Below, in pieces: positions 41,092-56,114 of a stretch of 64,000 bases of DNA (position 1 is its first letter; the number at the start of each line of letters is the position of its first letter). Both the position numbers and the translations under genes were made by a program. The notes beneath the pieces are model-generated. The model was not told the DNA's origin. It ran no database searches and saw nothing but the letters and a program-made list of their open reading frames with translations. The stretch is from Balanoglossus misakiensis (lineage: Eukaryota; Hemichordata): positions 18,910,001 through 18,974,000 of the forward strand of contig CM082577.2 in NCBI GenBank assembly GCA_040954595.2. Reading direction: 5' to 3'.

Positions 41092-42055
41092 TCACTACGC
41101 ACGGCGATATACCGCAGTGCAAAATCGGTCAGTCAATAGTTAAATCACTTCACTGGAGAACACACAATTTCCATCCTCCTGAACCAAATACCTAGAAAAC
41201 CTTAGCTAAACCTTGGAATCGAATTTCCTAACAGACTATCGTTGTTTCCCGTTCCGGCAGATAATTGTTTTGCTACCGTGTAGAGCGGGTAGATGAATCC
41301 ACCCACATAAGGAGTATGCCCCCGGCCCTACGCGGTTTGTGCAACGTGCCGGATCGAACAACAACGACGTCTACCCAGTATGCAAGATGGCTACAATATG
41401 GTGCCAAAACGCATACACTCGCCTACACTAACAGAGTTACTTACAGCAGATCTGGAAACCGATGCGTTCACCATGCAGTACAACTATCCCAACCGCTGCA
41501 CACCAATGTTGTAGTTTTCTCAGCGTAGCTAGATTTCTCGTCGTGGACCCGGTAATGGTAGCGTCGCCCACAATGAAATCCTCCCGTACACTTCGACTGG
41601 ACTACCAACCACCTCGACAGGGTCGGATCGCTTGGAATAGTTGTCAGTGAACACCCTCTCACATGTACATTGACTCAGCGCAACACAAGCCGGAACAATT
41701 AACAAGAACAACGGATTTATGTGTATTTCGACTGTGTTACAAACTTTCACGTCTGCCCAGTTCGGAGGTGGAAACCCAAGAGAGCGAGAATGAGGTGAAT
41801 CCTCAGCAAAAGTAGCCCGCCCCAACTATTACCCAATCAGCACGAATGTGAAGTTCACAGTTCCAGCCTGCTTCCTGAGGCTCAAGCAGCGGTAACTTTG
41901 CAAGGTTTTCCATGACATTATTGTGATATATAGGTGAGAAATATATTGGAAAATGTCTTCATTACAAAAATATGTCGTGAAATTATTGACTAGCAAGAAC
42001 CATGTGTATATGTATGGCCAAGGGGAAATTTTTAACTTCTAGTTCTGAACATTAA

Positions 42056-42561
42056 CGTTATTGCGCAGGCTACTGTAACCACAGTCAAATAATACATACA
42101 ATTTTCTGTTGCACCAGTGCTTTGACCTTACAGTAATTAATTACTACTACACAGGTCAGGAACACTGAGAAGGCGGCCTTAAATTATGCATTTGGTATTG
42201 GTACATTTCGGATATATCTAAATTGCACCAATTTTAGTCTAGAAATATGTATACCTTAGGTAGCTTTTGTTTTCAAACAAATGGTTCATTAGGTATACCT
42301 AAATTATGGTTCATTGGGTATACCTATTTATGGCAAAACGACCAAATCCAAGATGTTTTTTCCAACCGAATGAGGCATTTCAGGAATACCTAAATAGTAC
42401 CTTTTCAATCGAAAAAGTATACTTTTGGAATAACAATTGGTAAATTTAAAGACCAAATCTGGACTACCTAAGGTAGCCTTTTTTAAAGCAATAGGTACAT
42501 TTTAAGTATACCTAAATAGTACCTATTTAGTCCGGGAAAGTATACCTAAGGTATATTTCTA
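42056..42561. mobile_element. MITE-B without right arm
   Basis: Left arm and AT-rich interior, empty MITE-A target TTAA at about 42482. Confidence 0.7.
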
Positions 42562-42582
42562 GTGTACCAGAATTTCGTAAGG

Positions 42583-43487
<905 letters not shown>

Positions 43488-44078
43488 GAAGTACTAGTAT
43501 AATAACATAGACAGTTACCTACCTGGTCAGACTAGGCAGTCAATCCAGGCATATGACTGTGTTGTTCATCTGGGCTAGTTAAGGACTGATTTCATCCATC
43601 TGCAGGATGTGAGTGGCTCTCTTAATAGCTCTCTGTTGTAGGGAATGAAGCTGTTGAGGGTAAAGTAGAGAACACAAGTGATTTGGCTTACAGACTGACC
43701 AACACAGACGTGGACAAGGGTGTTATGTCCATGAAAATCTACCTAAATATGTACATTCGCAATGGCAGAATTCATGAATGTTCCTGCAAACATCTTCAAA
43801 GAACTACCCTGACTACCCAGTGACATTAACCCTTTGAACCCCGCTCGGAGGTTTACCGCCGCAGGATGACCTTTTGACCCCTAATTTTTCAATATGCTGA
43901 CGTCAAGGCATTTTCCCGCCGACATTGTAAATCCAGCCATATGAAAGCAAGTTAGAAAGCTAGGGGACCCTAATGTGACCTTCCAAATGACTTGAAATCG
44001 ATTCCTATGCGAGCGACTACATAAAAAATAGTGATATCCAAGCAGCGATTTTTAGCAAAAGTTGACAGAGATTTAAAA

Positions 44079-44462
44079 ATGGCGACCCGACGACAGTTAC
44101 GCATTGATCCATTGCAAGACGAGGATGCTTTCTGGGCTCATTTTGACCGAGTACTAGTAGATAGTAGCTCAGAAAGTGAAGATGAAGAACAAGACCAGCC
44201 TGACATCGTTATGGACCAAGATGGTGATCCCAACCGCGCGAACGATGAAGAAGAATTTGAGCCAGAGCCCGCGATCCAGCCACCCCCACCAGTTCGGCAA
44301 CGAGTGAGAAGACTGCCCCGTGCCCGCGAAGTAAACCCACCACCTATGATATGGCAGGGCAACATAATAAACGGTAGGCAGGCTCCTATTTATAATCAAC
44401 GACGTGGACCGACGAGACAAATGCCAGCTGACAGTACACCATTAGATTATTTTCGGACATAA
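44079..44462 (+). CDS. piggyBac N-terminal-like ORF, copy 5
   Basis: Intact 127-codon copy; TTAA terminus at 43826-43829. First copy of the tandem block: its 3' side joins directly to the palindrome of the next unit at about 44534. Confidence 0.5.
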   Translation: MATRRQLRIDPLQDEDAFWAHFDRVLVDSSSESEDEEQDQPDIVMDQDGDPNRANDEEEFEPEPAIQPPPPVRQRVRRLPRAREVNPPPMIWQGNIINGRQAPIYNQRRGPTRQMPADSTPLDYFRT

Positions 44463-44522
44463 AGTCATCGTCATCGTCGTGTCGTGTCACAATCATTATT
44501 TTGGACATATGCTTACTGTGTG

Positions 44523-44861
<339 letters not shown>

Positions 44862-45540
44862 TTTTTTTATCAAAGTGTCACACACCCCAGCATGCAAGAA
44901 ATTTCTCAATATATATACTGCTATCGCAGCAAAACATACCACTACTTTTGAAGTACTAGTATCATAACATAGACAGTTACCTACCTGGTCAGACTAGGCA
45001 GTCAATCCAGGCATATGACTGTGTTGTTCATCTGGGCTAGTTAAGGACTGATTTCATCCATCTGCAGGATGTGAGTGGCTCTCTTAATAGCTCTCTGTTG
45101 TAGGGAATGAAGCTGTTGAGGGTAAAGTAGAGAACACAAGTGATTTGGCTTACAGACTGACCAACACAGACGTGGACAAGGGTGTTATGTCCATGAAAAT
45201 CTACCTAAATATGTACATTCGCAATGGCAGAATTCATGAATGTTCCTGCAAACATCTTCAAAGAGCTACCTTGACTACCCAGTGACATTAACCCTTTGAA
45301 CCCCGCTCGGAGGTTTACCGCCGCAGGATGACCTTTTGACCCCTAATTTTTCAATATGCTGACATCAAGGCATTTTCCCGCCGACATTGTCAATCCAGCC
45401 ATATGAAAGCAAGTTAGAAAGCTAGGGGACCCTAATGTGACCTTCCAAATGACTTGAAATCGATTCCTATGCGAGCGACTACATAAAAAATAGTGATATC
45501 CAAGCAGCGATTTTTAGCGAAAGTTGACAGAGATTTAAAA

Positions 45541-45923
45541 ATGGCGACCCGACGACAGTTACGCATTGATCCTTGCAAGACGAGGATGCTTTCTGGGCTC
45601 ATTTTGACCGAGTACAAGTAGATAGTAGCTCAGAAAGTGAAGATGAAGAACAAGACCAGCCTGACATCGTTATGGACCAAGATGGTGACCCCAACCGCAC
45701 GAACGATGAAGAAGAATTTGAGCCAGAGCCCGCGATCCAGCCACCCCCACCAGTTCGGCAACGAGTGAGAAGACTGCCCCGTGCCCGCGAAGTAAACCCA
45801 CCACCTATGATATGGCAGGGCAACATAATAAACGGTAGGCAGGCTCCTATTTATAATCAACGACGTGGACCGACGAGACAAATGCCAGCTGACAGTACAC
45901 CATTAGATTATTTTCGGACATAA
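45541..45923 (+). pseudogene. piggyBac N-terminal-like ORF, copy 6, frameshifted
   Basis: One base is missing in GATCCTTGCAAG (others GATCCATTGCAAG), which puts the ATG out of frame with the acidic region. TTAA terminus at 45288-45291. Confidence 0.7.
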
Positions 45924-46094
45924 AGTCATCGTCATCGTCGTGTCGTGTCACAATCATTATTTTGGACATATGCTTACTGTGTGATGAAAGGTGAGAAAGG
46001 TATTCGCCTCGCACATTATGTTGCACAATGTGTGCTTTCGTCCATTATGGGTCTTCGGGGCGTACGTTATTCTCTAACCAATGATCATTGCTCA

Positions 46095-46229
<135 letters not shown>

Positions 46230-47001
46230 CTATGGTTTGGTCTTGGTCACAACCTTAAAATACCATGGAATCATAGAACAATGAACTCACTGTGTTGTAA
46301 TGTCCATTTTCTCTTTTGGTGATTTTTTTATCAAAGTGTCACACACCCCAGCATGCAAGAAATTTCTCAATATATATACTGCTATCGCAGCAAAACATAC
46401 CACTACTTTTGAAGTACTAGTATCATAACATAGACAGTTACCTACCTGGTCAGACTAGGCAGTCAATCCAGGCATATGACTGTGTTGTTCATCTGGGCTA
46501 GTTAAGGACTGATTTCATCCATCTGCAGGATGTGAGTGGCTCTCTTAATAGCTCTCTGTTGTAGGGAATGAAGCTGTTGAGGGTAAAGTAGAGAACACAA
46601 GTGATTTGGCTTACAGACTGACCAACACAGACGTGGACAAGGGTGTTATGTCCATGAAAATCTACCTAAATATGTACATTCGCAATGGCAGAATTCATGA
46701 ATGTTCCTGCAAACATCTTCAAAGAGCTACCTTGACTACCCAGTGACATTAACCCTTTGAACCCCGCTCGGAGGTTTACCGCCGCAGGATGACCTTTTGA
46801 CCCCTAATTTTTCAATATGCTGACGTCAAGGCATTTTCCCGCCGACATTGTAAATCCAGCCATATGAAAGCAAGTTAGAAAGCTAGGGGACCCTAATGTG
46901 ACCTTCCAAATGACTTGAAATCGATTCCTATGCGAGCGACTACATAAAAAATAGTGATATCCAAGCAGCGATTTTTAGCGAAAGTTGACAGAGATTTAAA
47001 A

Positions 47002-47385
47002 ATGGCGACCCGACGACAGTTACGCATTGATCCATTGCAAGACGAGGATGCTTTCTGGGCTCATTTTGACCGAGTACAAGTAGATAGTAGCTCAGAAAGT
47101 GAAGATGAAGAACAAGACCAGCCTGACATCGTTATGGACCAAGATGGTGACCCCAACCGCACGAACGATGAAGAAGAATTTGAGCCAGAGCCCGCGATCC
47201 AGCCACCCCCACCAGTTCGGCAACGAGTGAGAAGACTGCCCCGTGCCCGCGAAGTAAACCCACCACCTATGATATGGCAGGGCAACATAATAAACGGTAG
47301 GCAGGCTCCTATTTATAATCAACGACGTGGACCGACGAGACAAATGCCAGCTGACAGTACACCATTAGATTATTTTCGGACATAA
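47002..47385 (+). CDS. piggyBac N-terminal-like ORF, copy 7
   Basis: Intact; carries Gln for Leu in DRVQVD and Thr for Ala in PNRTND, both shared with copy 6. TTAA terminus at 46749-46752. Confidence 0.5.
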   Translation: MATRRQLRIDPLQDEDAFWAHFDRVQVDSSSESEDEEQDQPDIVMDQDGDPNRTNDEEEFEPEPAIQPPPPVRQRVRRLPRAREVNPPPMIWQGNIINGRQAPIYNQRRGPTRQMPADSTPLDYFRT

Positions 47386-47556
47386 AGTCATCGTCATCGT
47401 CGTGTCGTGTCACAATCATTATTTTGGACATATGCTTACTGTGTGATGAAAGGTGAGAAAGGTATTCGCCTCGCACATTATGTTGCACAATGTGTGCTTT
47501 CGTCCATTATGGGTCTTCGGGGCGTACGTTATTCTCTAACCAATGATCAATGCTCA

Positions 47557-47691
<135 letters not shown>

Positions 47692-48463
47692 CTATGGTTT
47701 GGTCTTGGTCACAACCTTAAAATACCATGGAATCATAGAACAATGAACTCACTGTGTTGTAATGTCCATTTTCTCTTTTGGTGATTTTTTTATCAAAGTG
47801 TCACACACCCCAGCATGCAAGAAATTTCTCAATATATATACTGCTATCGCAGCAAAACATACCACTACTTTTGAAGTACTAGTATCATAACATAGACAGT
47901 TACCTACCTGGTCAGACTAGGCAGTCAATCCAGGCATATGACTGTGTTGTTCATCTGGGCTAGTTAAGGACTGATTTCATCCATCTGCAGGATGTGAGTG
48001 GCTCTCTTAATAGCTCTCTGTTGTAGGGAATGAAGCTGTTGAGGGTAAAGTAGAGAACACAAGTGATTTGGCTTACAGACTGACCAACACAGACGTGGAC
48101 AAGGGTGTTATGTCCATGAAAATCTACCTAAATATGTACATTCGCAATGGCAGAATTCATGAATGTTCCTGCAAACATCTTCAAAGAGCTACCTTGACTA
48201 CCCAGTGACATTAACCCTTTGAACCCCGCTCGGAGGTTTACCGCCGCAGGATGACCTTTTGACCCCTAATTTTTCAATATGCTGACGTCAAGGCATTTTC
48301 CCGCCGACATTGTAAATCCAGCCATATGAAAGCAAGTTAGAAAGCTAGGGGACCCTAATGTGACCTTCCAAATGACTTGAAATCGATTCCTATGCGAGCG
48401 ACTACATAAAAAATAGTGATATCCAAGCAGCGATTTTTAGCGAAAGTTGACAGAGATTTAAAA

Positions 48464-48847
48464 ATGGCGACCCGACGACAGTTACGCATTGATCCATTGC
48501 AAGACGAGGATGCTTTCTGGGCTCATTTTGACCGAGTACTAGTAGATAGTAGCTCAGAAAGTGAAGATGAAGAACAAGACCAGCCTGACATCATTATGGA
48601 CCAAGATGGTGACCCCAACCGCACGAACGATGAAGAAGAATTTGAGCCAGAGCCCGCGATCCAGCCACCCCCACCAGTTCGGCAACGAGTGAGAAGACTG
48701 CCCCGTGCCCGCGAAGTAAACCCACCACCTATGATATGGCAGGGCAACATAATAAACGGTAGGCAGGCTCCTATTTATAATCAACGACGTGGACCGACGA
48801 GACAAATGCCAGCTGACAGTACACCATTAGATTATTTTCGGACATAA
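48464..48847 (+). CDS. piggyBac N-terminal-like ORF, copy 8
   Basis: Intact; has Ile for Val in PDIIMD and the PNRTND variant. TTAA terminus at 48211-48214. Confidence 0.5.
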   Translation: MATRRQLRIDPLQDEDAFWAHFDRVLVDSSSESEDEEQDQPDIIMDQDGDPNRTNDEEEFEPEPAIQPPPPVRQRVRRLPRAREVNPPPMIWQGNIINGRQAPIYNQRRGPTRQMPADSTPLDYFRT

Positions 48848-49018
48848 AGTCATCGTCATCGTCGTGTCGTGTCACAATCATTATTTTGGACATATGCTTA
48901 CTGTGTGATGAAAGGTGAGAAAGGTATTCGCCTCGCACATTATGTTGCACAATGTGTGCTTTCGTCCATTATGGGTCTTCGGGGCGTACGTTATTCTCTA
49001 ACCAATGATCATTGCTCA

Positions 49019-49153
<135 letters not shown>

Positions 49154-49929
49154 CTATGTTTTGGTCTTGGTCACAACCTTAAAATACCATGGAAGCATAG
49201 AACAATTAATGAACTCACTGTGTTGTAATGTCCATTTTCTCTTTTGGTGATTTTTTTATCAAAGTGTCACACACCCCAGCATGCAAGAAATTTCTTAATA
49301 TATATACTGCTATCGCAGCAAAACATACCACTACTTTTGAAGTACTAGTATAATAACATAGACAGTTACCTACCTGGTCAGACTAGGCAGTCAATCCAGG
49401 CATATGACTGTGTTGTTCATCTGGGCTAGTTAAGGACTGATTTCATCCATCTGCAGGATGTGAGTGGCTCTCTTAATAGCTCTCTGTTGTAGGGAATGAA
49501 GCTGTTGAGGGTAAAGTAGAGAACACAAGTGATTTGGCTTACAGACTGACCAACAAAGACGTGGACAAGGGTGTTATGTCCATGAAAATCTACCTAAATA
49601 TGTACATTCGCAATGGCAGAATTCATGAATGTTCCTGCAAACATCTTCAAAGAGCTACCTTGACTACCCAGTGACATTAACCCTTTGAACCCCGCTCGGA
49701 GGTTTACCGCCGCAGGATGACCTTTTGACCCCTAATTTTTCAATATGCTGACGTCAAGGCATTTTCCCGCCGACATTATAAATCCAGCCATATGAAAGCA
49801 AGTTAGAAAGCTAGGGGACCCTAATGTGACCTTCCAAATGACTTGAAATCGATTCTTATGCGAGCGACTACATAAAAAATAGTGATATCCAAGCAGCGAT
49901 TTTTAGCGAAAGTTGACAGAGATTTAAAA

Positions 49930-50292
49930 ATGGCGACCCGACGACAGTTACGCATTGATCCATTGCAAGACGAGGATGCTTTCTGGGCTCATTTTGACCG
50001 AGTACTAGTAGATAGTAGCTCAGAAAGTGAAGATGAAGAACAAGACCAGCCTGACATCGTTATGGACCAAGATGGTGACCCCAACCGCGCGAACGATGAA
50101 GAAGAATTTGAGCCAGAGCCCGCGATCCAGCCACCCCCACCAGTTCGGCAACGAGTGAGAAGACTGCCCCGTGCCCGCGAAGTAAACCCACCACCTATGA
50201 TATGGCAGGGCAACATAATAAACGGTAGGCAGGCTCCTATAATCAACGACGTGGACCGACGAGACAAATGCCAGCCGACAGTACACCATTAG
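49930..50292 (+). pseudogene. piggyBac N-terminal-like ORF, copy 9, frameshifted end
   Basis: A 4-bp deletion in CTCCTATAATC (others CTCCTATTTATAATC) shifts the frame and replaces the PLDYFRT end. TTAA terminus at 49677-49680. A TCATCG microsatellite after the ORF is one or more units longer here. Confidence 0.7.
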
Positions 50293-50567
50293 ATTATTTT
50301 CGGACATAAAGTCATCGTCATCGTCATCGTCGTGTCGTGTCACAATCATTATTTTGGACATATGCTTACTGTGTGATGAAAGGTGAGAGCGCAGTCAAAA
50401 GGTCGGGCTGAATAATACAGAGACTCTGAAAATATTGTACCTTATTCTTATCAAACACGTTGATGGATATTTTGACAATTGTGACATGTGAACATTTACA
50501 AAAAAATGAAATAAATTTGCTTCAAACTCATTGGCAAAACAAGGACATGGAGTTGCTGTATATTTAG

Positions 50568-50706
50568 AGAATAATGTGCCCCCCACAGACCCATAATGGA
50601 CGAAAGCACACATTGTACGACATAATATACGAGGCGAAGCCGAGTATATTATGGAGTACAATGTGTGCTTGAGTCCATTATGGGTCTGCGGGGGGCACAT
50701 TATTCT
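50568..50706. repeat. Near-perfect hairpin, about 60-bp arms
   Basis: AGAATAATGTGCCCCCC at the left is mirrored by GGGGGGCACATTATTCT at the right, and the arms continue to pair through ACCCATAATGGAC, CACACATTGTAC and ATAATATAC around a loop near GGCGAAGCC. It is the full-length form of the reduced palindromes found in every monomer core, in opposite orientation. Confidence 0.85.
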
Positions 50707-50916
50707 TATTATTTTATAGTTTTGTCAATGCCAGTGAATTTGCAGACGTCAAAAACATAAATAAAAACCCGTAGCAGCACTAACGCGAGCCGCCGGCATT
50801 CACTGTGGCCCTGAATCTGAATACTCAATACAGCCTGAAACACTGCACAACATCGTGAAACCCATACAATCACTTCCTACACAAACAATATGACATCGAC
50901 AGTATCGAAAACAATT

Positions 50917-50922
50917 TTTATT
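50917..50922 (-). terminator. Poly(A) signal of the Crypton gene
   Basis: AATAAA on the minus strand, about 70 nt beyond the stop codon of the recombinase. Confidence 0.5.
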
Positions 50923-50991
50923 AACATTAAACAACAATACCTTGAAACATTTGAAAATCCATGTAAAGTACACAGATAAATTCGAAAAAAA

Positions 50992-52551
50992 TTATCCTTC
51001 AGTCATGTCCATAGCGGGGGGTGCGGGATTACCTGACAAGGTCACGTATACGGGCGCTTGAAAGGTACAGTTCGCGAACATACTGGAGAGGTGATTATGG
51101 CGGGACGCTGACATTGACGTCGAAACCACGGTCTGTTGATCTATGTTACATGGATTTGAAACCGGTTGTTGTCGTTGTTCGAGACTATTCTCGACAGGAC
51201 CCGGCGGACAAAAAGCTTCACTGGATTTACCGGTGGCATGAGATTGGATTTCGCGATCACGACCGCGGCCGTTTCCATAAACGCTGTCTGAGAGACACGA
51301 CGACAGCTGACGTTGTTGGCCAGTGGAAGGTTGATTCGAGTAACTTTTGACGCTGGCTTCATTCACATGACCGCTAACATACATGATGTGACGTGTGTCA
51401 AATCCAGCATCATCGAGAAGTTTGCAGGTGGTGGCCCGGATACAATGGTTAGTGTACATCTTGGACAATCCTGCTTCCTTACTCAGTGTTTTCATAAGCG
51501 AACCTAGGGTATATTCGCCAATCGGCGCGTTTACGTACCAGCAAGACTCTTCGGGGTTGAATGGGGATTTTGGGCGTTGAAACAGTGAATTATTGGCAGG
51601 GTTTAATAAACCAATGTACTTTTGAAATGATGCAACAGGACAGCGGGGTGTTTTTGTCTCATACATTCTGGCGTGACAGGTGTAATTGTCGTCTGCACCA
51701 CCGGCATGGTTTTTGACCTTTTCGTTGAACGTGTACTTCACGTATCGTTGACCGATGTCATCTCTTTTGATAACATAGGAAGACTTGGTCAAATTTCTTA
51801 CACCTTCACGACCTCTTCTACCAAAGTGCAACATGAGGTCAAACCAAACTTTCCGTTGGAGTCCAACATTGCTCGCAACTGAAAATATTGGGGACGTCGA
51901 AAGCTTTGCTAAATCGCCGGTGCTGATAGGTTGCTTGTGGGTTGTCGTATCTTTCCCTTCTTGCTTCATAGTTTTGATGACACCACGGAAAACGTAATTC
52001 GCGACTTGGAATTCTCTATCGTGCATAATATTGATTTTACGGTGGTAAGGGGGGCCGGTAATATGACGATGGAGCGAAGCGCGCAAACCGGATAATGATG
52101 ATTTGCCGTATTCTTGGCCATCTTGCTTACGGGTCGATGCGTAAAATTCGCGGAGGCGCTCTGCTCGCTGATCTACAGGAAGATGTTCAAAATCGCCTGA
52201 ATATTTCTTAAAATCCAGCCATTCTACAAAGAAAACAAGCAAAATAAAGTCACGAACCTGAAGATTTCGTTAGATTTCATTTTTTTAAAATAAGGATTTA
52301 GTATTTGACCTCGAGAAAAATTTGCATACGTAAACAAAGCCCTCCGTAACTTGACTAGGCTGCGACTCGGACCTGCAGCGGCTCGGTTATAATAATTGTG
52401 TTACAAAACACAGTTCAGTCGAGAAAAATAAATTTTAAATACCTTTAAACACACGTACTCCCCACTTCGTTTGCTGTGTAGTCTTTTTCTCATTTCTAGC
52501 ATTTTCAAGGTTGTTTAGTTGGTTTTCGTCAACATCAAGGAATCGAGCCAT
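50992..52551 (-). CDS. Crypton-type tyrosine recombinase, two exons
   Basis: Exon 1 is 52443-52551 (ATG at 52551, 36 codons plus one base) and ends AAAG|GTATTT. The intron is 52224-52442 and ends TTGTTTTCTTTGTAG. Exon 2 is 52223-50992. The phases agree and give 446 aa. The protein opens MARFLDVDENQL and reads KWGVRVFK then EWLDF across the splice, as in the DUF3504/QRICH1-ZMYM-KCTD1 group that derives from Cryptons. The recombinase residues are in order: GRRGREGVRNL (Arg about 172-173), HCIR (His 296, Arg 299), SGH (His 322) and the nucleophile in KSYSNQ (Tyr about 331). These enzymes cut and rejoin DNA through a 3'-phosphotyrosine link in the nucleus. The C-terminal 110 residues are low complexity. 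No stop or frameshift is seen, so it may be active. Confidence 0.85.
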
Positions 52552-53034
52552 GTTGTATACTGTGAACTGCGTTCTGTTTGTGTGCGAGCAGACGACGAGA
52601 AGACTACGTCGCGCGCGTGTCGGTCGTGTTGGGCAGAAAAAATTACACAAATCGCAGAAAATGTTTTTGGAAATTAATAATTGTCACCATTATTGGTTTT
52701 ATTTTGTGATTTGGCATATATTTTACCCCTTAATTTTCTAATTTTCTTGTAAACCTACGTTAGTCATCAGAATTGTATACATTATGCTAGTTCTTGGGCG
52801 CGTCCACTGTAATAAAACGATACATTATCAGTAATAATGTATAGCTATGACGTCACAAAATTCACTGGTATTGATAAAGCTATAATATAATTGTTATTAT
52901 TGTGATATATAGGTGAGAAATATATTGGAAAATGTCTTCATTACAAAAATATGTCGTGAAATTATTGACTAGCAAGAACCATGTGTATATGTATGGCCAA
53001 GGGGAAATTTTTAACTTCTAGTTCTGAACATTAA

Positions 53035-53462
53035 AGTTATTGCGCAGGCTACTGTAACCACATTCAAATAATACATACAATTTTCTGTTACACCAGTGCT
53101 TTGACCTTACAGTAATTAATTACTACTACACAGGTCAGGAACACTGAGAAGGCGGCCTTAAATTATGCATTTGGAATTGGTACATTTCAAATATATCTAA
53201 ATTGTACCAATTTTAGTCAAGAAATATGTATACCTTAGGTAGCTTTTGTTTTCAAACAAATGGTTCATTAGGTATACCTAAATTATGGTTCATTTGGTAT
53301 ACCTATTTATGGCAAAACGACCAAATCCAAGATTTTTTTTCCAACCTATTGAGGCATTTCAGGAATACCTAAATAGTACCTTTTCAATCGAAAAAGTATA
53401 CTTTTGGTATACCAATTAGTAAATTTAAAGACCAAATCTGGACTACCTAAGGTAGCCCTTTT
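53035..53462. mobile_element. MITE-B left part, interrupted by MITE-A
   Basis: Left arm with the AGTTATTGCG variant shared with the copies at 22144 and 63501, then the interior up to TTAA 53463-53466. Confidence 0.7.
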
Positions 53463-53466
53463 TTAA

Positions 53467-54260
53467 GATGGGTCCCCGGGATCTTTTTGCCCGTTGCTAT
53501 GGGCCTTTATAGGACACTACACTCAATTTTGATCGAAACCGTTACGAACGTCCGACAAGGGGCTTGTAACTAGTTAAAAATACACACGATTGTGTGCACA
53601 CCCCCTGTCCGAGTATGTTTACGGCAGCTACCGCCCGGCCATAGGCCGCCACGCTAATACGGCAAAGCAGCGGTCAGTGATAGCGTGCGCGTCCTGTAAC
53701 CACAGTAACTGGATCGAACGCTAAAAATCCAATGTTTTGTACACAGAGATTTTGTACCGTTCACGAAAATCCCTAAGGCTTTTTTCATAGGCCACGTACG
53801 CCAGTCAAATTTGACCTGCTTGTTGAGAACACACTTCCGCACAGTGTGACAGATCGTTTTTTCGGTTTTCGTCGTGCTAAGAAGCGATACCGGTGGAAGA
53901 GTGCGTCCAAAAACACCCAAAATCGATGACTTTTTCTGGTGTGGTACGGGTATGCTGAAATCGTAGGATACAACGATAATATTCGAAAACAAAATCCGTC
54001 ACGATCTTCCCTGGTTCAAGCAACTAATGAATACGTATCAAGTTCGTTTTGAGGTCACGGAATAAAAAGCCTTAGGCTTTTGAAATTTGACCTAGCTAAT
54101 TTGCATATCAATGGCGTCAGGGGGCGCGCGCTCACAATCGTGCAGATTTTCAACTAGTTACCAGCCCCTTGTTAGACTCTGAAAACGGCTTAGTCCAAAT
54201 CGGGGTGTAATGTCCTGCAAAGGCCCATAGCAACGGGCAAAAAGATCCCGGGGACCCATC
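53467..54260. mobile_element. MITE-A, copy 4
   Basis: 794 bp with TTAA at 53463-53466 and 54261-54264. Confidence 0.85.
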
Positions 54261-54360
54261 TTAAAGCAATAGGTACATTTTAAGTATACCTAAATAGTAC
54301 CTATTTAGTCCGGGAAAGTATACCTTAGGTATATTTCTAGTGTACTTGAATTTCGTAAGT

Positions 54361-55305
<945 letters not shown>

Positions 55306-55434
55306 TAATATCCACCACCTGAGACACCTCTCTCTGTGCGTTTTTGGCTTCGGAAACGAAGCAAAAAATATACTCGATGTTGGGTCAAGGTACCTTTCAT
55401 CCGATTTACACGTCCCCCAGGCGCATCTCTTCAC
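55306..55434 (-). pseudogene. THAP exon fragment, copy 5
   Basis: Same truncated fragment. Confidence 0.55.
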
Positions 55435-55541
55435 TATTCTGGCCGATATTTTAAAACCATTAAGTTCCTAAAACTGAAAAAAAACTTCCAGTCTGTCTAT
55501 CTCTAACTGAGCGTGTACTGTAGGCTGGGCCATGTTGTTGA

Positions 55542-56114
55542 TTATATGTGGGACAAAATGGCGGTTGTATGAACAGCATGACTTTTCTCGGCTCTGATTG
55601 GCTGAGGGTTCAGTGTGATTGACAGCTGTGGAACCATGAATTGTAAGGGAGCCTTGTGCCTTTTACCAGGCACCCGCTTGCGTGAACACACCTCACATGA
55701 ATGCACCCACGATCTGACATTTACGGACATGCCATGCCAGTAATACCTCTGCCTCACCTTGTCAAGTGTTTTTGTCATCCCTAAGTGACCACCTGCGTTT
55801 GCATCATGCAACCCTCCAATCACCACATTATGACACACTTTAGGCAGAATTAATTGCCATTTCACTAAAGTCCCATCAGCCGACTCCCACCTCCTGAACA
55901 GCACACCCCTGTAGACTATCAATTGTTCATACATAGCCCAGTATGCCTTCGTGGCTGCCGAACACGGAGAGATCTCGTTCCAGTCTAGTCGACTTTCCCT
56001 CCCCTCCCTAGCCTTCAAGACAACTGAAATATCAGGATCACTAAGTTGACAATCTCTAAGCTTTTCACTGGACCAAACGACTTCCCTGGCAACAACCTCT
56101 GCCTTTGTTGCCAA
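55542..56114 (-). pseudogene. Integrase zinc domain, truncated (gypsy 5)
   Basis: HHCC domain without catalytic core. Confidence 0.8.

Larger units (their letters stand above)
36687..41914 (-). mobile_element. Gypsy cassette 4
   Basis: Same structure. It shares the 22-bp promoter deletion with copy 3 and has a private 2-bp insertion in gag. Confidence 0.85.
50566..52892 (-). mobile_element. Crypton-bearing insertion with inverted ends
   Basis: The common flank reads CTGTATATTT|GTTATTATTG in other units. Here 2.3 kb separate the two halves, with a possible TT duplication (50564-50565 and 52891-52892). The inserted DNA holds a hairpin (50568-50706), a two-exon tyrosine recombinase gene and, near both ends, inverted copies of a sequence of about 40 bp typified by TCAATGCCAGTGAATTT (50723-50739) and its inverse form at 52858-52874. 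Known Cryptons generally lack terminal inverted repeats, so the architecture is unusual. Confidence 0.7.
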
